A stretch of 25,164 nt of DNA from Azolla pinnata (Eukaryota > Streptophyta > Polypodiopsida > Salviniales > Salviniaceae). The notes under the pieces were generated by a model. It ran no database searches, was not told the origin of the DNA, and worked only from the letters and a program-made list of their open reading frames with translations. The position numbers and the translations under genes are program-made. The stretch is from NCBI GenBank assembly GCA_037176905.1, contig JBBBWG010007458.1, forward strand, positions 1 through 25,164. The letters run 5' to 3'. Shown here one piece after another: positions 1-8,392 of the stretch. Position 1 is the stretch's first letter. Each line of letters starts with the position of its first letter.

Positions 1-559
1 AGACCGTGGGGTCTGTCTTGTATAGAGTCCGTAATTGTAATATAAGAAGAGCTTGGCGTTTATCTTGTGTCTTGTGTCTACGATCTGAGTATTGTAGTCG
101 GAAGTTACGCGCTGACGGAAGGAACACATAGCCGGGATTACGGCCTGGAGCTTACGGTCTTACGGCAAGGAAGATTACGTAGATCGGGATTTCCCCGAAT
201 CTCCCGGAGAGTCGTAAGTGGTTGGCATATAAGTGGACATAGTAACATACCATTCGTCTTCACCCACGTAAAGTCTTAGTCTTTCCCCGGAAGGGCTAAC
301 AGTCATAAGCTACAATACCTCATCCTTTGGAAAGGGTACCCTATCTCAGAAGTAACATGTGAGCCGACACACCATCTCAAGCATGCCCCGGAAATAATTC
401 GTGCCTTTCATGAAGGTTATCCACAAAAACTAGGGCCACGTTTTGGAAAATGGTTTTGAAGGGAGGATAATGTCATATACAAAAGTTTCAAACCCACAAC
501 CTCCTTTGAAGCACTGATTATTCTAACGGATTGATCAAACGTAAACTCATGATGCAAAT
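1..559. other. Non-genic edge region, probably retrotransposon interior
   Basis: I see no credible gene here. One plus-strand frame is open at 67-279, but it begins on TTG and resembles nothing I know. Because the next segment is a minus-strand gag-like relic, this stretch is where the rest of that element (late gag or pol) would be expected, but it is too decayed for me to recognise. Confidence 0.4.
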
Positions 560-1034
560 ACTAACCTACATTAATATCTCTTTTCTGATAATAAGAAATT
601 ACCGAATAAGTGTCATGTTGAAGCATCGCTAACTTGTTGGCTACAACACGCTCACGATGTAAGTTGTCAAAACACACCCTAAATGTTTCTTAAAAACTCT
701 CATAATCTTCAAGAATTTCATTCTCTTGTTCAGCAAGGGGTATATACCATAGTAATGTATCTCTTACGAGTACTGACCCAATCAAACCAATCTTCTTACG
801 ATCCGAAGAACACCAATGAGAATGCCTGGCCAAAACAATCTTGATCTAAAGTAGAAAACCACGACATGTAGACCTCGTGCCATTGAATGACGATGGAAGT
901 CAGACCTTGGGTTAGAATGATTCATGAAGGTGGAGCATGTTGATTAAGGCGTGTTTGAAGAGTTCAGTTCTCCAATGCAAGTCATTGAAACTGTTGCAGT
1001 AAATCCTCATACGCCAGTGCCAGGTTCGACGCCA
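560..1034 (-). pseudogene. Decayed gag-like region of a Ty3/gypsy-type retrotransposon
   Basis: On the minus strand an ATG at 1034 begins MASNLALAYEDLLQQFQ and then hits a stop. After a frame change the reading continues to about 565 with a recognisable retrotransposon gag pattern: a Trp/Cys-containing segment (HSHWCSSDRKK), then LEDYESF, ETFRVCFDNLHRER and VVANKLAML. This matches the gag consensus in which a short acidic-aromatic stretch precedes an F-x-x-x-F block, an ER pair and a following N/K-L-x-x-L helix. Several in-frame stops and at least one frameshift show that it is non-functional. The retroelement gag call is inference from this pattern; nothing downstream in the window confirms the family. 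Confidence 0.5.
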
Positions 1035-1122
1035 TGGTCAACTAAGAAGAAGGGATTGTTTTTTTTAAAGAGACTAAGAGAGAGAGAGACATTGAAATAA
1101 TATTTTTTCTCTTAGTTCAAAC

Positions 1123-1374
1123 TGTTAAGACCCTACTAGGAAACACAAGAGATATGTCATAGAAGAAAAACTTTATTGTATTGTAATGATAAAGTACAAC
1201 GGGATTACATGATGGAGCCCAAGGGGGAGCGTTATGAAACTGGATAAGTCGTCGCACTCCTCCCTTCCTGCATGCCCTTTATTTCTGGTGTGTAACTCTC
1301 ATGCCCCTTAATCTGAGGTGAACTCTCTTGGGCTTATCGAGTACGCAAAGCTCTCATCCCTCCTATTTTCAACA
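1123..1374 (-). mobile_element. Candidate short LTR upstream of the gag relic
   Basis: The segment starts TGTTAAG and ends TTTTCAACA, so it has TG...CA ends with a 4 bp inverted repeat (TGTT/AACA). In minus orientation it lies 88 bp before the gag-like ATG and contains an AATAAA-type signal (read from about 1171-1180), as a 5' LTR would. Against it, I see no tRNA primer-binding site starting TGG directly after the end, and there is no second copy in the window. It may be chance. Confidence 0.27.
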
Positions 1375-1493
1375 GCATCTACCAAAATAGCTTCTCTTTA
1401 TGAGTATATATATATATACACCAGTAGTGTTAGGAGAGGGATTAGAGAGAGAATGAGAGAGAGAGGTAGTACGTGTGAGAGATCATCATAAAC

Positions 1494-2083
1494 ACTATTA
1501 ATATAATTCTTCTACCTCTCCATATATACCTATCTGTGTGAATATCTGGAGTTCTGCTATTCTGGTGCGTAGATCAATTACAGAACGACACTATTAATAT
1601 AATTCTTCTAGCTCTCTCCATCTATACCTATCTGTGTGAATATCTAGAGTTCTGCTATTCTGGTGTGTAGATCGATTACGGAACGACACTAATAATATAA
1701 TTCTTCTACCTCTCTCCATTTATACCTATCTGTGTGAATATCTGGAGTTTTGCTATTCTGGTGCATAGATCGATTACGGAACGACACTATTAATACAATT
1801 CTTCTACCTCTCTCCATCTATATACCTATCTGTGTGGATATCTAGAGTTCTGCTATTCTGGTGCGTAGATCGATTACGGAACGACACTAATAATATAATT
1901 CTTCTACCTCTCTCCGTCTATACCTATCTGTGTGAATATCTGGAGTTCTGCTATTCTGGTGCATAGATCGATTACGGAACGACACTATTAATATAATTCT
2001 TCTACCTCTCTCCATCTATATACCTATCTGTGTGAATATTTGGAGTTCTACTATTCTGGTGCATAAATCGATTACGGAACGAC
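1494..2083. repeat. Minisatellite, six units of 96-100 bp
   Basis: Six head-to-tail units start at about 1494, 1590, 1688, 1786, 1886 and 1984. Each begins ACTATTAATATAATTCTTCTA or a close variant, passes through TACCTATCTGTGTG and GAGTTCTGCTATTCTGGTG, and ends GATTACGGAACGAC. Units differ by a few substitutions and a 2 bp TA indel, and units 3 and 5 share the variant ACTAATAATA, suggesting a higher-order dimer. The array ends 118 bp before the penta-EF-hand start codon, so it lies in the promoter or 5' UTR of that gene. Confidence 0.92.
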
Positions 2084-2201
2084 ACGTTTTACAAGAATCA
2101 CGTACGCTTACGACAGTTAAATAAATGTGTACATAGAATGGAAAGAAGAGCTTCGAAGCTTCTCTCCTTCGTTGTTTGAACAAGACGAAGAAGAAGAAGA
2201 C

Positions 2202-5200
2202 ATGTCTGCTCCGTATGGCTATGGTCCGTCGCCTCCTCCCTCTGCACCGCCCTTTCCATGGCAAGAGCAGCAGCAGGGAGAGGATCAACACCCTGCCATG
2301 GCCTACCCCTACCACCGTCTTTCCTCCTCCTCCTCCTCTCCCTTGTCGTCGTCTTCGTCTTCGTCCTCAGCATCGTCATCTGCAGTCCCTTATTCTTCAC
2401 AGCCTTACCTGGCACCGCCATGGGGCTCCTACATCCCCCCTTCTACCCCTCCTCCTGCCCCATACGCTCCTGCTTCCTCCTTCTTCCCCCCGGGAGGAGG
2501 CGCCGATCCTGAGATCGTGCGCGCATTCCAGTGCGCCGATAGTGATGCCAGCGGATTCATCAACGAGAATGAGCTCCAGCGGGCCCTCTCCAGCTGGCAC
2601 TCCCTTAGCTTGCGCACTTCCCGGCTTCTGCTCCACATGTTCTGCTCCAAGGATTCTGCTATGCTAGGTATGCATGTCGGATCGATGAAGCAAATGAAAG
2701 CTAAACATGTATATATTGCTTTTCTAAACAAATTTTTTACATCTTGCATTGCTGTTCTCTCTCTCTCTCTCTCTGAGGATAACAGTTCAGATTAACAATA
2801 ACTTCAAATAATATATTTAATGGAAATGTGACTCAAGTCCCTTATTGTAGACACAATCAATGCTCTCAAAACCCTTAGAAGAAACTGCAGAGCTTTTCAA
2901 TAGAAAGATTGCCAGCATGACCCTAACACGATGATTTGCAAGCAGCCTAACCTCTCCACAGTGGGAGATCATCTCTCGACAACCCATGGCCCAATGGTCT
3001 ATGTGCCCAGAAAATGGTTTTTTTTCTTCTAATCTCTCTGCGTGATTCAGATCTCTTGTGTATCCTTTGATTGAGTAATTAAATGAGACAGATTGATGGA
3101 GTTATGATGAACAGTGCAAGGTATCCTTGTGAAAAAAGTTGGAGATACAATAAGAGATGTGGCTCACGAGATTAATCATGGAGATTGACAATGAGAAAAC
3201 ATTGCAGCTGGTCCATTTTGTTCCCAAGAATATTAAGAGCTTGTTCTCTGTAGTCCCCCCCCTTGATCTACTCAAACTTTATGAGGACATCATACACAAA
3301 ATTGTATCCTGGAAGAGACTCGATGTTATAGGATCAAGAGAGGAACATGCTATTGACTCTCTGGGTGTTGCCGTTGCTAATGGTGGAACTGGATTACAAC
3401 ACAAAAGTTTACGCCATATGAGCCAAACCTATCTTTTTGGACAGTGGAACTTGCCTGTTTAATGATTGCATCTACAGAACGAGTTAAATTTTTCATTACC
3501 CTCAGTCTTCATGTAAACCAGAACTAGGTGGGCTGTTACACTCGATCGTAACATCCCATGCTTTCAAAGTGCTTGGGTGGATTTCTACTTGCTATGACAT
3601 ATACGTTTAATCTGGAAACTGCTAGATGTATTTGCTAAAGAACAAGGCAGAAGTGATTCTTGTGTCAAAATATCCCACATATTTATCAGTGCTCAAACAG
3701 TTCAGCGTCTAAACTGCTTGCAAACAGATAGATAAGGGGGGTGAGTAGACGAAGTAATCTGGTTCACAAAATCTATATGAAAGCCTTCTCATTTCCTGTG
3801 ATCTGGTGTAAAGTCTCTGTAGAATTTTTATTAGTAGGTTAGATCTGTGCACTCTCATGCCACACTAAGGAGATGCTTCACTGCTATACACATCGTTAAT
3901 CAGTTCCTGCACAACACACAAGGCGAATGCTTAATCTATCACTGATATCTTTCCCTGAGTACATCAAAGGAAGTCAAATGAGTTATAGAATTGGTTTTTA
4001 CAGTTCTGGGAAGTGATGAGAAGTGGAGATGTAGTCAATGGTGCAAAGTTTCTCCAACATAATGTGCCCCAAAACCAAGGAAAGAGGCTATATTTCAGCA
4101 AGAAGAGTCACCCATTTTCTCAGAAACAGCACCTAGGAATGATAGGCATTTAGCTCAAGACACAAGCAAGCCAGAGAGGTGGACAAGTAATTTCAGAACC
4201 TGGAGTTGAAGAGCAGCTACAGCCCATGCATGCTAATTTCCCTGATAAGTAACAGCAAGACAATATTCCACCAGATCTGGAATTGATTTCTGACCATTCT
4301 GGATCTAAGATCTACAAGAATCGGGTTTCATCGAGTAGCTATACTATTATGATTTTCCGAAAAGATTTATGTACGGGCTGATGGGCCAGATATTTTTTAT
4401 GTGAGCAATGCACATTGATTGGAACATATCATTAAACTCCCAGAAATTAATCATGTGCATGTTGTTTTATAGGTTTCAAAGAGTTTGCGACATTATGGAA
4501 GGCCTTAAAAGATTGGAAGGTACTTGTTATTCATGGATAAATGCTGAAACCTTTTGGTAGATTTTACGAGTAGTAACTGAAGCATGATTTGAACCTGTTC
4601 TCTTTGTCAGTTTAAGTTTTAATTTTATTTGAAGCTGGTAAGCTGAATCTAATGTTTTGAGAGTCCTGTTTCTGTTTTCTTTAAGCACACAACTTTCTTT
4701 TATTTTATGCATACAACTATCTCGCCTTCTCTAGGTTAGCTGGCTGAGAATATATATTCTGAGCTATATATGTGTATATTTTTCCCTAACCCACCGGAGA
4801 CGGTAGTGATGGGAAAGATTCCGATTTGGTCTCCTGTTTAGTATGGCGGTATAAGCATCTTTATGATGTGGTAATGTTTCCAGGATATTTTTGAGAGATT
4901 TGATAGGGATAGGAGTGGATCTATTGACAAAAGTGAAATGCGAGAGGCTTTGCTGAGTTTGGGGTATTCTCTCTCTCCACCCATTCTTGATTGTCTACTT
5001 CAAAAGTATGATCGAACAGGTCAAGCGAAAGCTATGGACTACGACAGTTTTATCCAGTATGTGCTTGAAAACATTTTCCCTGTGAACTTTTTTGGATATG
5101 AGCTGGAGAGTAACATTTACAGCTTTCTTGATAATTTTCATGTGTGCTATGTTTTGCAGGAGTGGATTGATTGTGAAGGTGCGATAGCTTTGCTCATTAA

Positions 5201-6013
5201 TAATACCTAACATGTGGTTGTACATTCTACATGCAATAGCTATGTTCATGTTTTTGTGATGCTCTTAACATCTAGTTATGTACTTGCTTTGGGTGTGTGC
5301 TTGTGTATAGAATTGCTATCATTTATGATTTTACATGTGATATATGTTCATATGTATATGCCTTCATGTTGTAGTTTGCGTTCATCTATACAATTATGTT
5401 GGCATTAGGTCAGCTTGAGCCCAACAAAACTGTTTAATTAGGTCTAAGTGGTTCAGCAGTTTAGCGGCTTGACTCAGATTAGGTGCAAGATTCTTTGACT
5501 GGCTTGGCATCAACCTGTACTCAGTTCAACCAACTCCGGTCTGGGTTTAGTAATTGCTTTTTTTGTTACGTACAGAGGATTACAAGAGCAAAATTTGCAG
5601 TGTAATTGGTTGGACTTTAACTGGCCAGATATATCTATACACAATCATGTTTTTGAGTATGTGCTACACGGCCATCCAGTCTAGAAGCATGTATATGCTT
5701 CTGATGTTCATGTTTTTAATATAACCTAGGTATATTTGTGCACCACATAGCTGTATTCATCTTTTGTAAATATGAAGTGATGCTTGCACCTGCTGTACGT
5801 ATGTGTCTATCTCTTAGGAATTGATAGATGTTTATGTATTCTGTTGAATTATGTACACAATTTAGAATATATGTATGATCCATATTCATGGTTGTCTCAA
5901 ACATGCAGGGCTTAACAGAAAAGTTTAAAGAACAAGACTTACAACTCAAAGGATCGGCAATGTTGAGTTATCAAACGTTTATGCTTATGGTGCTTCCATT
6001 TATTCTTGCATGA
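2202..6013 (+). CDS. Penta-EF-hand calcium-binding protein (CML48/49/50- and ALG-2-like)
   Basis: Calcium sensor of the penta-EF-hand family, likely cytosolic or membrane-associated. Five exons fit in phase: 2202-2667, 4473-4519, 4884-5056, 5160-5178 and 5909-6013, giving 269 residues. The N-terminal ~105 residues are low complexity: a PYGYGPSPPPSAPP-type Pro/Gly/Tyr tract, then long Ser runs. EF1 has a complete loop at residues 113-124 (DSDASGFINENE). EF2 is split by intron 1 and ends LGFKEFATLWKALKDW. EF3 has a complete loop at 178-189 (DRDRSGSIDKSE). EF4 (around 214-225) and EF5 (GLTEKFKEQD onward) are degenerate, as is usual where EF5 serves dimerisation. The end, SYQTFMLMVLPFILA, is typical of plant members. 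The ATG at 2202 is the first in frame; upstream reading lacks ATG. Introns are 1805, 364, 103 and 730 bp. Function is inferred from the family; the exon structure is seen directly. Confidence 0.88.
2668..4472 (+). other. Intron 1 of the penta-EF-hand gene, with an unexplained 101-codon ORF
   Basis: The intron starts GTATGC and ends TTTTATAG. It contains a CT dinucleotide run near 2757-2775 and an open frame at 3157-3462 (MWLTRLIMEIDNEK...). I do not recognise the product, see no conserved motif, and cannot find a continuation. It could be a fragment of an old insertion or simply chance. The remainder of the intron shows nothing else I can name. Confidence 0.3.
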
Positions 6014-6240
6014 AAGAAAGGTACTGAAAAGAACTAGACATTTTGACAGGACTGGCATGTGATCACAATATTTGCACCATGCTTATTAAAATATACTCTG
6101 ATTCTCAAATGAATAAAGGATCAACAAACGTTTTTTATTGTTGCGTGAAAGGAAGGTAGCAAATAGAAATAAACATTTTGAGAGGACTGACGTGATCACA
6201 TTATTGCACTATAGTTTTTAAAACATACTGTGATTCTGGA
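5993..6240. repeat. Diverged tandem duplication, period ~135 bp, spanning the stop codon of the penta-EF-hand gene
   Basis: The sequence around the stop (CTTGCATGAAAG at 6006) and the first ~100 bp of 3' flank recurs 135 bp later (GTTGCGTGAAAG near 6141). Shared blocks in order are TGAAAG-AAGGTA, ACATTTTGA-AGGACTG, GTGATCACA and ATACT-TGATTCT. The second copy changes the codon frame and is non-coding. The copies differ by many substitutions and small indels, so the event is old. Confidence 0.65.
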
Positions 6241-6400
6241 GTAGTTTAGGTTTAAGGCTGTTTGAGATTTTTGCCTAGAAAATAGTCAGTCATAAAATAC
6301 TGAGCTGTTAGAAATCAGATGCAATTTCAATCTAGTAGACCTTATTCATAAAGTCCTTTTACCTAAGAAGATTCAAATAACTGAAATATTTCTCACCAAA

Positions 6401-6526
6401 TTTTACTTCCTAGAGTGGTGCTAAATAGATATGTAATATGTATATGTGTAATGATACACTAAACCATTTTACTTCCTAGAGTGCTGCTAAATAGATATGT
6501 AATATGTATAGCGATACACTAACCAT
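6401..6526. repeat. Tandem duplication, two units of 66 and ~60 bp
   Basis: Both units start TTTTACTTCCTAGAGTG and continue GCTAAATAGATATGTAATAT, ending with GATACACTAA-CCAT. The first is 6401-6466. The second, from 6467, lacks about 6 bp after TATGTATA. Near identity indicates a recent duplication. A third, much older copy of the TTCCTAGAG block lies near 6750. Confidence 0.8.
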
Positions 6527-6854
6527 TGTAGAAATGTAGTAGACATTGATCTGATGATTGTTATTGTATTTAATATTCAATTTACTAAATGGTTTTGGGT
6601 GATCTTTTAATGAGAGAGTGTTGTTGTATTCCCGATACATCATTTTCTTATGACCAGGCTATTACAAATCAGATGCAGTTTTGTAATTTCGTACTCTCAA
6701 TGTGATATAGTTTTTAACAGCTCCTGAAATAACTCTCACTAAATTCCCCTTCCTAGAGTTTGGTTACAAGATACCTCAAATGTGCATATGCTGTAGTGAT
6801 GAGCTAAACATACAAAAAAGTTGCAGTAAAAATTGAGACCATGGTTTTTATTCT

Positions 6855-7271
6855 ATGTTTTGTTTGGGAGATTGTAATAAAGGAAATCTTATTGAGGGCT
6901 ATTTTACTTCTGGAATGAACATAATTGTATATGGCCACTACGATTTAGATTCTGTTCATCTAGCTGATTATATTTTTTTATGTGGTGCATGTTTGGAGGA
7001 GGGAGAGCGACTGTACAAATGCTCTAGGTTCTTGGGTATGAATGAGAGTGTACCTACCCAACACAGCAAAAGAGCATTGTATGGTGGAATATTTTCATTA
7101 TGCTTGTGTAATCGCAGAGTTTTCTTTGAATGCCTGAATCTCATGGAGTATCTGAACTCCAAGACTGTTTGTAAATACCCTTGGAAGCTAGCTTATTTAT
7201 CAAAATATCCTCGATGTTTTGAATTTACTGAGCTAACCTTGCTTGAAAAAACAAAACATTTTGTAAAGTGA
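6855..7271 (+). CDS. Orphan 138-codon ORF, doubtful
   Basis: An ATG-started frame of 138 codons with several Cys residues (including CGAC and CKYP) and no recognisable domain, signal peptide or clear membrane segment. It is long for such AT-rich sequence, which is the only argument for it. It lies 840 bp after the penta-EF-hand stop and on the same strand, and the surrounding bases show repeated duplication. I see no splice-linked partner exon. It may be chance or a decayed fragment. Confidence 0.15.
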   Translation: MFCLGDCNKGNLIEGYFTSGMNIIVYGHYDLDSVHLADYIFLCGACLEEGERLYKCSRFLGMNESVPTQHSKRALYGGIFSLCLCNRRVFFECLNLMEYLNSKTVCKYPWKLAYLSKYPRCFEFTELTLLEKTKHFVK

Positions 7272-7993
7272 TCAAATTGTGACGTCCAAGAATGTGATGC
7301 AGGAGCCCAGTGCAAGAAAGATAAATTCCAAAAGTAGCTTATTTTTATGCCAGCTTCCGGTAGTTATCAAGATAGTTTTGTTTTTGCTTTGGTGTTACGA
7401 TTATACGTTTAATGCTTTTTTATTATTTTATTTCCATTTTAAACATATAAACTGTTTAATACTATCTTATTATTCTGTTTCCCTAAAGTTATTTTCAAAT
7501 GCGCTACTATTATTGTAAAAGGGGTTAGTAATAGTCCAAATTCATTTTGTAACCCCAATAAATTAAATAAATTCTACGTTTCTGGAGGTTCAAGACTTGT
7601 AGATTTACATATAAAAGATTCTACCGTTCTCAAGTTACAGATTGTCTTAAGAGAGTATTTAATACTTGAAGAGAATGAAGAGTTTACTTAGGAATAATGG
7701 ATGATGCATGTTATTTTCATACAATTGAAGAGCTAGTCAGACATGTTTACGCGAATAATTTAAGAGTCGGATTATTCCCGTTAAGTCTGCCGAAACGTAT
7801 GCTATATAATCTTTGCTTTGCGGGCGTGGGGGTACCTGAGTAACAGTAAAATCTCGTGCACCCGCTTATATGTATATCTGCATTTCATTGCGTGTGCATC
7901 GGCGTTTTGCAGATTTCCTTTCCGCAGTGCAGCTCTCATTTCCACAAGCCCGGGACTCTCCACGAAGTGAGCGTAAACGCGATGCTTATTATT

Positions 7994-8198
7994 AAATTTA
8001 GGGTAAGCGTTTAAGCGTTTAAGGGTTTAAGGGTTAGGGTTAGGGTCTGAGGGTTTAAGGGTTTAGGGTAAGGGTTTAAGGGTTTAAGGGTTAGGGTTTC
8101 AGGATTAGGGTTAGGGTTAGGGTTTGAGGGTTTAAGGGTTTAGGGTTAGGGTTTCAGGATTAGGGTTAGGGTTAGGGTTTTACGGATTAGGGTTTGAG
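7994..8198. repeat. Interstitial telomere-like (TTTAGGG-type) repeat array
   Basis: About 200 bp of tandem G-rich heptamer/hexamer/octamer repeats: TTTAGGG, TTAGGG, TTTAAGGG, and variants such as TTTGAGGG, TTTCAGGAT and TTTACGGAT. The basic unit is the plant telomere repeat, but the units are mixed and degenerate, so it is an old interstitial array, not a chromosome end. It stops 57 bp before the TRM6 start codon. Read on the other strand it contains AAACCCTA telobox motifs, which plants use in promoters of translation and ribosome-related genes. Confidence 0.92.
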
Positions 8199-8209
8199 GG
8201 CGTGAACAA

Positions 8210-8392
8210 ATGAAATGTGTTTGTGCTGTCGACAGGAAGCAGGAGCTTCGTCGCCATGTCCGGCGACGCGCAGGAGCTGCAGGCGGCGGCGGACGTGGCG
8301 CATCTGGGATCCAGCGCCCTCATCGACCTCAACCATGGCGATCGCCTCAGCTTCGTCAGAATCCATCCCTCTGCTACCATCAAGATCGGTAA
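8210..8392 (+). promoter_or_regulatory. Possible upstream ORF overlapping the TRM6 start
   Basis: An ATG at 8210, 46 bp before the TRM6 ATG, opens a 60-codon frame that ends inside the TRM6 coding sequence in another frame. If transcription starts before 8210, ribosomes starting there would bypass the main start. The peptide is Arg/Gly-rich and looks like an out-of-frame shadow of TRM6 in its later half, so its only plausible role is in translation control. This depends on a transcript start that the sequence does not reveal. Confidence 0.25.

Larger units (their letters stand above)
6014..7990. other. AT-rich 3' flank and spacer between the penta-EF-hand and TRM6 genes
   Basis: This stretch holds diverged local duplications and one open frame, both listed separately. 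A block near 6311-6420 (AAATCAGATGCA ... CTGAAAT ... CTTCCTAGAG) recurs in diverged form near 6665-6760, suggesting repeated segmental duplication. An AATAAA near 6111 could be a polyadenylation signal for the upstream gene. The last ~150 bp (7830-7980) become GC-richer, as expected of a promoter or 5' UTR for TRM6. I see no other gene. Confidence 0.5.

Noticed and set aside
2016-2795. Several overlapping frames on both strands around the first penta-EF-hand exon
   Set aside because: They are shadows of a low-complexity Ser/Pro coding exon; only the plus frame from 2202 carries EF-hand motifs and splices in phase to later exons.
4938-5210. 90-codon plus-strand ORF reading through the penta-EF-hand exon 3
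   Set aside because: It is exon 3 continuing into intron 3; splicing at 5056 and 5160 restores the conserved SFIQSGLIVK sequence.
7994-8198. A true chromosome end or CRISPR-like array
   Set aside because: Units are 6-8 bp, degenerate and flanked by genes on both sides; this is an interstitial telomere-like array, and there are no spacers.
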